Assembly (NCBI GenBank): GCA_037501455.1
Contig: CM074859.1
Location: 23,811,194-23,875,193 of the forward strand
DNA: 64,000 nt
Source: Lantana camara
Taxonomy: Eukaryota > Streptophyta > Magnoliopsida > Lamiales > Verbenaceae
Direction: 5' to 3'
Part shown: positions 23,763 to 35,600 of the stretch, in pieces
How positions within the stretch are numbered: position 1 is the first letter of the stretch
Layout: every line of letters begins with the position of its first letter
Program-made: the position numbers and the translations under genes
Notes under the pieces: generated by a model
Told to the model about the DNA's origin: nothing
The model's input: the letters and a program-made list of their open reading frames with translations, nothing else
The model's database searches: none

Positions 23763-26243
23763 ATGGCGAGGAAACGAAACATCGAAATCGAGATCTCGAG
23801 CATAAACAATGATCCAAGAATCAACATTAATGTGGACAGAAATGAGGTTTTGAAGCTGACGAAAGTGGCTAAGTCGTGGGACTTCACTTGCTCCTTTTGC
23901 TTCAAGAAGTTTCCGTCGGCTCAAGCCATGGGAGGTCATCAGAATGCTCATCGGCTCGAGCGGCTCGAGGAGAAACGGCTCTATGTTAGAGACCCAATCG
24001 GCTATAGAAAGCGAGCCTATCTTCGAGCCATGAAAGTTGATTCGTCGAACTCCGGCGGCGGCGGAGGTCGGAATCTGCATGCAACGGCAAATATGGAGGT
24101 GATCGGTGGTGGCCAACGAAAAGCACTTCAGGAGAAGACACTGATTGTATCTGGTCAGTTCGGAGAATTAAATGTTGATACTTTGGGACGGGTTTCAAAT
24201 TTTTTGTTTTAAGTTCGTATTTCGTTGCATATACGTGTTAAGTGCATTAATAGATCTTTTTTAATTTTCACCCAAAAAAAGATCTCTCTTTTAATCTGAA
24301 CCATCTATTGCGACATTCGACATGTATATGTGAGTAAAATAGGAAATGGAATACAAACTTAAAATAAGAAATTCAAATTGAGTTTTTAATATTTTATTAA
24401 AAAATTAGCCCCATCAGATTATTACTAGCACCGAAATTGATGAATTTTTATTTTTTATGTAATTTTTTTTTTATAAAATTGTTAACACTATACCAAATGT
24501 CAGTTCTTCTAATGGAATAGAATAAGATACTCTATCCCTCATCCTAAGGAAGGTTCATTGTTCGAATTTGGGTCTTATATTGGAAATATCAAATTATCTG
24601 AACTATCCAAACTTGAAAAAAATAGAATGGAAGAAATAACACCTTAATAAATTATTAATATCTTAACAAACATGTTTTTAATAAAATTAAGACCAATGAT
24701 GAGAATGTTCATGTAAATATTTTCACCAGTTATATATGCATTTATTGGAAGCACTTTTTATGGTGTTAGTTACTTCCCTTTTGATTTAGACTAAAATATT
24801 CAAATTGGATTAATTAATTTACTCGTTAAATTATGGATACTACGAAAAAAAAAATGTACAGTAGAATAGAAAATTTTAAACTGCTCTATACTTACACCCA
24901 TCTTTTATAGTTACAGACTTACAATTATAGGACAACAATTTTTTCTTTCGTCATCAAAATAGTTCAAGAATCACAAAATTTTAGTAGTTTAATTTGTTAT
25001 TATTCACATTTAGTAGTTTAATTTGGGATCCTCATTTTGGCCAACCGGCCGTGGGGGGTCCGGATCTCCTGGGGGAATGATTTGGAAGATCCAAAACAAA
25101 AAATAGTGGTATTTGCTAGCAACATGGAGGCAGATCAATCTAAATTAAAAAAACTAATAACAGGTACAAATAGTAAATCGAGGTACCCATTTTATGACAA
25201 CTTTCTATTTTCCCTCTATTTTTGTGTCTTTAGTAGGCCTAGTATTTCCGGCCATTGTTCGTCTCGACATGACTTTCTAGAATTGGTCTAAGTAATAGGC
25301 GCGGGACAAGGTTCATGATGCAGAACTTGTTTGGGGCAGGGAAGGGATATAACTCAGCGGTAGAGTGTCACCTTGACGTGGTGGAAGTCATCAGTTCGAG
25401 ACGAGTGACCTAAGGAATTCCCCGTATAAAACCAAATATCACTATTAACAACTTAGATATTAATATTCTTATTTCTTATCCCTATATTTCTACCGAAATA
25501 ACAAAATACTCTTCTGAAACTAAATTCATATAACAATTTACAGTTACATCCAACTACTTTCAAATTTGATTTAATTATAATTCAATTCCTATTCTTTGCA
25601 TATTTATCATGTAATCTATGAACTTAATATTCCGTTTGAGGTAGTTTCATTAGGTTGATCAACTATCCTTCCTAAATTCCAAAAGGTATAGTGATTAATA
25701 TTTTGTTATTAAAAGGAAATTATAGGGATATATTTATAATAAATTCAAGATAAATCTGGGAAGGACAATTAACCAACCTAATGAAATCCTAACGGATGTT
25801 AGGGATTTTAAATGAAATTTAAATTTTGAGTACTACCTGGTAAATATACAAATAATAGGGATTAGGTTATAACTAAGCCAAGCTTAAGGGCAATGAGATA
25901 TAATTTTCTCCTATTAGAAAATCACAGATTTTACATTCGATTGTCATCAATATATATATTCTTTTCTTTTGTAGTGGTTGCTGATCATGGGAATTATACT
26001 TATAATCTCTTCAAGCCATCTTCAAGCAGTGGTGTTAAAGATTCTTCATCGGTGGTCATCAATGGCGATTCTGATCAGAATTTGAAGAAGAAAACTGTTC
26101 GTGTGATGAACTTTCTGCCACCAAAGGAACTTAGCCTTGCAGAGAGGATTATAGGGTTGCATGAAGAAGATGGTGGAAAAGGCAAGGTTTGTGGCTATGG
26201 AGTTAGTTTTGATCAGAAGATGGATTTGACTCTTAAGCTGTAG
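23763..26243 (+). CDS. C2H2 zinc-finger protein with C-terminal EAR-like motif
   Basis: Two exons, 23763-24153 and 25975-26243, are joined by TCTG|GTCAGT...TTTTGTAG|TGG in matching phase, giving 219 residues. A single Cys2-His2 finger (Cys43, Cys46, His59, His63) carries QAMGGH, a variant of the plant-specific QALGGH DNA-contact motif. The very C-terminus is DLTLKL (214-219), an LxLxL EAR-type repression motif. This arrangement fits the plant single-finger repressors that act in development (families around KNUCKLES, SUPERMAN, GIS and similar); I cannot place it in one. The 1,821-bp intron carries plastid DNA fragments. If the donor is skipped, the first exon reads through to a stop at 24210-24212, giving a 149-residue protein with finger but no EAR motif. 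The start ATG lies shortly after a 5' leader with no upstream in-frame ATG noticed. Confidence 0.82.
25194..25257 (+). pseudogene. psaI: Truncated psaI (photosystem I subunit VIII) of plastid origin
   Basis: From the ATG at 25194 the frame reads MTTFYFPSIFVSLVGLVFPA, the start of the 36-residue plastid PsaI membrane protein. After FPAI it breaks into unrelated sequence, so about 15 residues are missing. It is nuclear, intronic and not expected to be functional. Confidence 0.8.
25343..25400 (+). pseudogene. trnV-GAC: Truncated plastid trnV-GAC
   Basis: The sequence from AGGGATATAACTCAGCGG through CACCTTGACGTGG to CAGTTCGAG matches plastid tRNA-Val(GAC), including the GAC anticodon and the T-loop GTTCGAG. 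The last roughly 14 nt that would pair back to the 5' end are missing, so it cannot fold as a full tRNA. Confidence 0.85.
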
Positions 26244-27335
26244 TGGATTAGAGGTAATTATAACTATAGGATAATTTTGACCAAAAAATTAATTATTATA
26301 GTATAATGTTGCGAATTTTCAATAAAAGCGTTTGGTGAAGGAAAATAATTGGGTTTATATAGAAATAGATTAATCCGGATTTACATATTTTGATGCAACT
26401 GTATATGATCTTGGATCGTAATTTTGATTTTTTTTTTTCCCTTTATTTGTCGAATTCTTATTTTAGAACAATATGCTATATTTGTGCGGTTGTGCCTCGA
26501 GTGTGTATATAAATTAGATGGAAAATTGACGCAAAAGAACGAGTTTTGTGGTCGGAAAATGGTGAATTTTTTGTAGTGTATATTCAATATTGATTCGCGA
26601 GCAATTAAGATTTTTATCTGAGGGGAGGAGTCTGCGTGTGAGTCCTATTAATAATTCTAGTTAAAATTTAGTTCAATCAAATCGGTATATAACCTCCCAC
26701 ACTTATAGTGAGATTTTTTAAAATTAAGAAAAATCCAATCAAATTTGTGTAATAAGCTTGTTTTTATAATTATTTGAGTTCGACTGAATTAAATGTGAAC
26801 TAAAATTTTTGGAATCCTACTATCATTTTTGAAAATTGATTTTTGGGTCTCAAAAGAGTTCAAACTCTCAACATGCTTTTATCAGTTTATGCCTAGTTAT
26901 TAGCCAGAGGTCAAATGGAGGTACATATTATATTTAATTTATTTTTGGTGGGAACATATTATATTTAATTACTTATTGTAGATTCCACTATCAAAAATAA
27001 GAAATGAGCTCTATTATTAAAATTAAGAGGAAATGAGCTCTATTATTAATATGCAATCACCTCTAATATTTAATTTATAGAATTCTAAATTTTCTTTCTA
27101 TATCTTCCATCTTTCATAATTTTAGTTACATATATTACGCCATTATATATGATATATTACGAAAATCTAAATTGCCCGTTTACTTCAAAATCTTTTGACA
27201 AATATTATTTATTATTCCCACAATTCAAACATTATTAAACATTAATATAGCGACGGTTATGGGTACCACTTAGTAAAAAGGTGTGATACTAATGACAATT
27301 TTATTGTTGTATATTTTCTCTTTCTTAATTTCTCT
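26244..27335. other. Intergenic AT-rich stretch
   Basis: Contains the likely 3' UTR of the zinc-finger gene (first 100-200 bp). A small direct repeat of an ATATTATATTTAATT type lies near 26925-26970, and GAAATGAGCTCTATTATTAA occurs twice near 27001 and 27033. No gene is seen. Confidence 0.5.
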
Positions 27336-27344
27336 TTATTTCTT

Positions 27345-28326
27345 GGGATAATTACCAACGCCCCCCTGAGGTTTGGCGTTATTACAGAATACCCCCTGAG
27401 ATTTCAGAAATTACGAACTCCCCCCTGAATAATATACCCTCGTTTACAAATAGCACCGGCCGTTAATTACACCGTTAAATTCAAATTTAAATTCCAAAAA
27501 CACTCTTAGGGGGTATATTGTAATTTTACTTAGAGTTTAATGATATAGTTGTAATATTAGTTAATTTTGGATTTTTTGTATTTAAAAAGTTGTTAATTAA
27601 TTTAATATTTAATATTTTATCTGTAAATATAAATTGAATTAGATATTCCATACATATTTATTTCTATAAAATATGATAAGTTATAAATTTCCTTTCATAT
27701 TTATTTCTTAGTTTTAAATATATTTTGTACAAGTCCATTTAAAGTTAATTTAAAATAATTTATTTGCAATTATAACAAAATTTCCCTCAAAATAAAAATT
27801 CATATAAAAAAACCCACACAAAGATCAACTAGTGCATTATTAATTTTTTTCCTCAAAATTGAAAATCATAACAAATACACTAATATCAACAAATGCATTA
27901 GTAAATTTACAAAAATATCCGCTAGCCGTTTAAACAATTATTTCAAACATTGAACATGTATGGTCAATATCTACAGAAAATATTAAGCATCCATAAACTG
28001 TAGGTATGAAATTAATCTATCATAAAAATATTAAAATAACATTAAGTAGCATTTTATTAAAAAAAATGCTAGGTAGACACAAAACTCAAGTACTTACATC
28101 AAACCCCCTTAACAATTTCAGTTCTTGCATTTACCCCCTTACTTTTGGCTCTTTATTACATATACCCCACTGAGTTTCAACATAGTAGGGGTAAAATAGT
28201 AAATTTCACATAATCCGTTAAATTTAACGGAGGAGATAACGGCCCAGGGGAGAGTTCGTAATTTCCGAAACCTCAGGGGATATTCTGTAATAACACCAAA
28301 CCTCAGGGGGCGTTGGTAATTATCCC
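27345..28326. mobile_element. Mutator-like non-autonomous element (982 bp)
   Basis: Terminal inverted repeats of about 83 bp start GGGATAATTACCAACG on both sides, with one indel and a few mismatches. The element is flanked by a perfect 9-bp duplication TTATTTCTT (27336-27344 and 28327-28335). Long TIRs with a 9-bp duplication define Mutator-like elements. The interior is AT-rich and without an open frame. Inside the right half a second GGTAAAATAGTAAATTTCAC-type block (about 28075-28205) looks like an older related end. Confidence 0.92.
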
Positions 28327-28335
28327 TTATTTCTT

Positions 28336-28576
28336 CCCTGGCCCACCAAATATTCGAGACCTCTTTATAAGAAATTATTTAAATTTACCTCATCATTTTA
28401 TTTTAAAAAAAAAAGTGCACACTACACAACTTCATTGTCATATAATTATAGGCTAATTATATATTACGAGGACAGAAGTACCCTACATTTTTAATGAATT
28501 TGATGTAATATTTTATTTCTTATTTATCCATTATGTAACATACATGTTATTTTCAATAAAATTTTCATAATATATT
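28336..28576. other. Short AT-rich spacer between two transposons
   Basis: No feature seen beyond a poly-A run at about 28406. Confidence 0.5.
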
Positions 28577-28584
28577 ATTTTAGT

Positions 28585-29213
28585 TAGGGCTGTCAATGGG
28601 TCGGATTCGAACCGGATCAGGGGATTCCGGATCCGAATCCGACAAGAGGATCCGACAACCGGATCCGAATCCGAATCATAATCTCATTTATTTTGAATCC
28701 ATGCATAATCGGATCGGACTATATCCGATTAAAGATCCGATCCGATTAGCAATAAAATTTAATTTTTTTATTTAACAAATTTAATATAAAGAATAAATAT
28801 AATTACATAATATTAATTTATTATTTAATGGATTATTTGATGATTTTATTTATATTTGTTTAAAATAAGTTAGTTTAAACTTATTAATAAAGGAAAATAT
28901 ATACTTTTAGAGTAAATAATTCAAATTTTATTGTTGTTTAAAGTGATAATTATATGAAAATTATAATTTTAGTCATTTTACTTAATATTATGTACTAGTA
29001 AATAATTTATTTTAATTAAATATTATATATATAATCGGATTCAGATTCTAAACGGATCGAATTCGTTAATTCCATATTCGCTCCATTTATTTCAGATAAC
29101 GAATATTTATAATCGGATATGATCCATCGGATATTTTTATCGGACGAATATACTAAAATTCGGATTGGATTCGGATCAGATTCGAATTAAAATCCGATGC
29201 ATTGACAGCCCTA
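28585..29213 (-). mobile_element. hAT-type non-autonomous element B (629 bp)
   Basis: Ends TAGGGCTGTCAATGGG and, inverted, TAGGGCTGTCAATGC, with a perfect 8-bp duplication ATTTTAGT (28577-28584 and 29214-29221). The body carries many GGATCCGA/TCGGATC subterminal repeats and a central TTATTAATAAAGGAAAATA block. It is the same family as 10927-11536 in reverse orientation. The perfect duplication suggests insertion later than copy A. It lies 0.4 kb beyond the 3' end of the kinesin CDS. Confidence 0.93.
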
Positions 29214-29606
29214 ATTTTAGTCCTTTATTATGTTTACCTATATCTACAAGAAAGTTTAATGAGTGAAGATATCTAAATAAATAAACGTGTGAAATACAAC
29301 ACTGGACAAACAGTTAGTTTAGCAAATAGATAACTTAGTAGTAAGCATATATTGAGTCCTAGGTGTGTGCACAGAGAGAGCAACTGGAAAGTGGAAACCG
29401 AAACAAATTACTTTTTACAAACCAACAACGCAAATCTCACACGTTGGAAGAAACATCAGATGCTGCTACACCTATCTACATCATCATCTAACATTTGAAA
29501 CTAATAATTCTTTTGTTACAACAGAACAAACACCTTAATTTTTATACATATATCATTCAAACATCACAAAATCCAAATCAAACCAATCACCTAACCAACT
29601 AATTCA

Positions 29607-32600
29607 TCAGTCCTTCAGTTCTCCATTCATTAGTTCATCATTCTCAACACCTTTCGACTTCTTCAGCTTCGCCACGAGTATCCACATGTTTGCGAGTTCA
29701 TTCTCCAGGTACGCTTCTCTCTGTTTGGATTCCTCGACTTTTCTCTGCAATTCAGCTTCGGCTTGAGCTTTTTCAGCCAGTGCGGCTTCGAATGCGTGTT
29801 CTCTTTCGCGGCTCTGGGCTAATTCTCTCTTCATCTCTGAGTTTAGGACGCTTGGATCGGTCTTTTTGGGGAAACTTTCTCTTTGCCCGTTTTTGGAGGG
29901 AACTGTGTTGCGTCGCTGAGGTGGTGTCCTTTTTTGATGAGATTCTAGTTCGGCTGTTAGTCTTTCGTTTTGGTTCAGTAGCTTGGAAACTTCTTCAGAT
30001 AGGGCTTTTAGTTCGACTGCGGCTGCTGATGCCAATCCCTTTGCGTATGAGCTCTCCTCTGCGAGTTTCTTGTTGCGTAGCTCAAGCTCGTCTTTTGACT
30101 GGGTTAGTTCAGATAGTTTCTTTCTTAGCTCTTCTACTTCGCTTGCCTAAGAAGTATTTTAAGCATAAAGTTAGCTTCCACTATTAGGAACCTGTTTAGC
30201 TAATGTAGTGAAGGCAATGTTCACTTGCTTAGATATGGCAGGATGATATATACGGAACAAGGTGACTACCCTACATCTCTCTCTCTCACACAAACACACA
30301 CTCACACTCACACACAGTATTTCTCAGCCTTCTTAGTTCGAGTTACCACTTCTATGGTGCAATAGCAATGCACTGTGGGAGTTCCCTCACACACACATGC
30401 ACACAGAGCATCATTTCTCAACCCTAGTTCGAAATACCAACTCTATGGTGCTAGAGCAAAGCAGTTTGACAATTCCGCAACTTCATAATTTTCAGAGACA
30501 GGCAACATATTGTGAAAAGTGAGATAGAGTTTGAAACCTGAGCTTGTAGAAGCAATATATTGTTTGAATCTTTCAGTGTTGAATTTTGTTGGCCAAATTG
30601 ATCTTGCATGGGCCGATTTCTATTTTCAGAAAAGTATTGCAAATGACTGCTCGATGGGCTGAGATTTCTCTGTTCAACAGCATCAGCAAGCTGTTGTCTT
30701 AATGAGACAATTGTTTCTTGCATTTCCTCGCACTCCAATATCTGACAACAATTACTGTCACTATTATGTTTAATGTAATTATTGATCTGGTGCGTTGAAA
30801 ATATATCTTGGAACAGGATGGTACCTTCTGGTTCAGCTGATCCTGGATTACACGATTATCTGCTTGTTTGACCTGAAGCAAGAAAAAGAATTGCGTGAAC
30901 TAATTAGTTAGGCATATTATCACTATAGGATGACTTTCTCATCCTAATATTGAATATTTCAATAGAATCAATACAAGTAAACCCTATATCAGAATGAAGT
31001 AAAGACAGCTTGATGATGTACACTAAACTCCATTGAAAAGATTAACTAAAATATGGTTGAGGTGTAAAAGTTTACCTCAAGCTCGAAAGACTTCTCATTT
31101 AACTGTGCCATTAATTCAGCAACAGACTGCAGTGTGAAACAACAGTTAATATAATAAGATGAATTTAGGCACTATACACTACACTGCACATAGATAAATC
31201 TTAAATTACTTGTGATTCTTCCAATTTGTCCTTTTCACCGTGAGGACTAATGGAATCAGCAATTTGCTTTCCAAGTGAAGTAATTTGATTGTTTTTCTGT
31301 TGAATTTCTTCTTTCAAGTGTCTTATCTCCACCTAACACAGAAAGGTTGAAAATATTACTATAGGTTACCAAAAGGAGGACTTTGAAACAAAGGAAGATA
31401 CAGGAAAATGGAAGTTACTTGGATTTGCTCCTTTTTAGGATTTTGTGCAGCCTCATCCGATAACCGTTTCAAGGCACTCACGTGAAGTGCAACTTCGCCA
31501 GACAAAATCTTTTGTTGCTCCCTCATAAGGTCAATTTCATCCATAGTCTTTATGCTGGGCTGGAAACAGTGCAGGTAAAATTACTCCAACGAATAGTTTT
31601 CTAACAAAATGAAAAGAGAACTTCATTAAGTCATACCAACGAAGTTTCCTCCCCAAAATAGTTATCCTCAGGCTCGAAGACTTCTTTGTCATGTTTCAAA
31701 TCAGATAAATGTTCAGCAGAAGGAGTGCTTTCAGTGAGTAAAGAATGAGAATCTCTAGCTTCCATGTGAATGTTTGCCATATCAGCTTGAGGTGTGGAAG
31801 GACTACTTGCTGATTTGAAGCCACTTGATTTGTCGCTAGAGGTTGCCAAGTTCCCTAACCCACTATCTCGTTTCTAATGGCAAAGACAAATTAAGCTCAG
31901 TTGAAACTCCATACATTTACCCAAGGAACAGAATTTAAATAGAACATATGAGAAAAAGAAGAAAGAAAGAAAGGCAAACTTTTAGAACTTATTGAAATCT
32001 TACTCACCCGTGGCTTTAGCCAACTGAGCAATCCATTCTTTTTGGTCCTTTTCTCTTCTCTCAATTTGTCATCTACAATTTCAGTATTGCCATCAAGAGA
32101 AACGTACAAATCCAAATTTTCGTCGTCCAAGATGAGGTCTCGTCTTCTATGTGGAAGATAAGCAAGCTGTACATCAAAATGGAACGAGATAGTTATTATA
32201 GAATGCCATGACATAATTAGGCAGACTTAAGAGTCCATTCACCCCCATGGAATATAAGAAAGGAGAGACAAAAGAAATGGCAGCAAACACCTCTTCTTCT
32301 CCAAAGGAATGTCTTCTCCTCTGTCCTGAGCGGTGAGGAAATCTTGATGATGGCGAAGTTTTTGTGGATACAAGAATTAGTTTTGTCAGCCTCTGTATTC
32401 TGCCCATTAAAGCAGCTTTGGCTTCTTCTTCTTGCTCCAATCTAGACTGGAGTCGCACTTGACCATCTTCTAGCTTTAGAAGACAGACCAAAACAGTGTT
32501 CTAACAAGTTAATACAACATAACTACTTTTTTTTATAGCAGACGAGAATATAAATGTCTCTGGGAAACTCCTAAATGAGCAATATGGATGAATTTTGTGA

Positions 32601-35600
32601 AGAGGCCAAGCTTGATGGTATTTACTTCAAAGAGGAAAGGATTAATCTGTGACTTAAATAAAAAATAAAACCATAAAAATATTTGCAAAATAATATGATA
32701 GTAAGAAGGTAATTCTCACCAAGAATGAAACCAACACTGTCGTAGTTTTATAAACCACCAAGGCACCAAATCTAATTAAGATGCTAAGGAAAATATCTCA
32801 TTATAAGCTAATATATAGATTGTGGGGTTAACTGTTGATGAAAAACCTTGACAAAGAAGATACAATACAAAGCCCACATAAATTAAACTATACCATTCCT
32901 AGCAACCAAAGCATCAACCCGTTTCCAAAATAGGATAAAATAAATTCAAGATTAAACCGTGAATGTAGCAAACCAACCTTCTGTTTTAGGAGCAGCATAT
33001 CACCATCCCCAAAATCATTCATTTTCGGAATTATGCCTCTTTTCAGCTGATCCAATTCTTCCTTCAGAGAGCGGATTTCATTTTGGTACTTCTTGATCAG
33101 TGATTTCTCATCAATTATCTGTAACAACACAATTTGCTTCAACGGATCGATCAAAAGGGGTGTATCAGTATGGATATCATTGCTGTGCATACCTTGTTTT
33201 GAGCTGCTTGAATTTCAATATGTTTTGCCCGATGGGCAAACTTCAATGTGTTGTGTGTCTCCTCAGAATTGCTTGATGAGGGTGTAACGGTGCAGATCAG
33301 CTGATTCGAACATATATAATAAATAAGACATTTCTTATGGAGTCAATTTGTAAAAGTAGATGCCCACATGTATACAAACTTTATGCTAACAAAGACAATA
33401 GGTACGTTCATATACATGAAAGTAAGTCTTGAACTCTTACAGATACTCTCCCATGGCCGCTGAGCGAAGACTGGAGAAGCCTCGTCAATTTGGAGTCCCT
33501 ATACGGTACATGCATTGATTTCCCATCCGTCAATTTGGAAATAACCTATTGATACCACAGATCACATGATGATTAATAAGTGATAGATTGATAACCCAAA
33601 AAGGAAATTAGAGGGCATTAAAGTTTGCAATGCAGCTGCCTATGCACAAACCATCAGCAGCCAAAAACCTGATGAATAATTATTAATCAACTCAATAAGA
33701 AAAGTTCGGAAACTAGGTTTTTGAGCAACATTTGGTGCTAGAACAACAATTTTTAAGGAAAGATGGACACATATGATTCTCATCGAGTATAATATCATTC
33801 AGGCCCATGTGCATGTCTGGATGGAGAGAGAAAAATTGTTCACTTTTGGCTAAGAAAGAAACTGAGTACAGATACAATCATAATGAGTTTGGCCCTCACA
33901 GTTCCAAGAGTTAACAAGCTCTTATTGATATAGGATCCCTCTTTTCTGCGCATGCCTGTTGTTTCAGCTTTTGAGCTTTCGGATCCTGCCAGGTCAATTA
34001 GGTTCTGCAAGTATGATTTAGAACAAGAAAGTTAAGGTAATCTAAGCATTCAATATCACCAGGGCAAATTATCAAATTTGCTGAAATCTTAAAATCAGTC
34101 ATGCTCAGCTAAGGAAATCAGAACATGTATGAGTAAAATAAATACCAGCTGGGACAAGGAAACAGCCTCGTCTTCATTAGTTTCACCACATGGGCTACTC
34201 TCTATAGTCTGCAGAACAAACATATTAAAAGTACTGCCAGTAGAATAATGAATCATGGAATATATAAAAGTGGAACAGCCCTAATTTTAGATTCAATAGA
34301 ACTTTCAACTATGGAAATAACTAAATACCAGCGTGAAGATTGTATGACTTCTACTGCTTTGTAAATTGAAGTTTGTCGAACCCACATGTCTATGCTCTGC
34401 AATATGCAACACAAACCATCATATATGGACAGAGAAAAGGATGGAAGATGGAAAAAATAACTATCATGCAATTTGTTGAATAAAAGCAGATATTCCTTTT
34501 AACATTAGCTATCCAAATTCATGGTGATGGTAATGAAAGCTACATTCGCCAACAGCCACAGATAATGATATGATAAAAAAGCCTCGGCTGTTGAAATAGC
34601 AACAAGAAAGACAACAAATCAAATTCAGATTGAAAACCGATATGAGCTGCTCAAAGATTTGTTCAGTTAAAATAGTAATCATAGGCATCCAAAATAAAGG
34701 AACAACACTGTATTTCCTTTTAGCATATAATACTAGCATTTCTTCGCATTCAATAAAAAGCATGGGGTCGTTCAATGGAGAGCAAAACCTGAACTATTTA
34801 ATAAAGGAATCTGAATTAAATATGTATGCATGCAATACTACATCAAAGATATCCAAGTCTTACCTTCTCCTGCTGCAATAAGGGAGAGCGCATGGGCCGG
34901 GGATAATACGACTTCCTCCTTGACACCTTCAACAAAGGTTCCCTGTAAACAATCAGGAAGATTGAAACAAATAATTAGCCTGTTTAGCTAACTCCTATAA
35001 GTAGAAACCAAGGCATGCCTCATGTGTGAGATGTCAACAAAGAATATGAGTTTTATTAAAGGATTTCAGTCAATGAAGTGCAGGAGAACATTACCTGAGA
35101 ATCTTCTCTGATTCTCAAATTTTGACCAGCTGGATTCAACAAATCATTGACCACCTGAAAGCAGAAAACCCTTTAAGAGTAACTGAGATTTTATCTTTTC
35201 CAGAAAATGCAAACAAACAGAATGTAGAGCACAAAACTCATGCATCCAGGAAATTGGTTAACAAGAGTCGGTAGCATGGAACAGATGGACATGTTGTTTA
35301 TACCCAAGTAAGTTGGAATGGTGGAAAAAGAGGAAATGGGAAGGCACCGGCTGCACATATTACAAGAACTTTAACGGCATGATTGATATGCATGAAAGCA
35401 ATTAATTTTGGGAAACCATGAAAACCATGCATTGAAGATAAGTGTTCATTGGAGAATATTTAGTATGTCTACCAAACCATTACAGTTTGCTATGTAGCAT
35501 GAATTCAATCTATTCAAATAAGGTTTGTTTCATAACAAGCCCTTGTTTATGATAAGCATAAAATTGAGCACAAAATAAGATTCCCCAATTGCAGAGAGGT

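Larger units (their letters stand above)
25037..25415. other. Plastid-derived DNA (NUPT) mosaic inside the zinc-finger intron
   Basis: At least two non-adjacent plastid pieces are fused here: part of psaI with its upstream spacer, and part of trnV-GAC. In a plastid genome psaI lies in the large single-copy region and trnV-GAC in the inverted repeat, so the block is a rearranged nuclear insertion. The left border is unclear; a short direct repeat TTAGTAGTTTAATTTG occurs just before it (about 24981 and 25010). Confidence 0.75.

Noticed and set aside
25343..25400. A functional nuclear tRNA-Val gene
   Set aside because: The sequence is the plastid trnV-GAC lacking its 3' acceptor arm.
29690..30187. 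165-codon plus-strand open frame
   Set aside because: Antisense shadow of the last kinesin exon.
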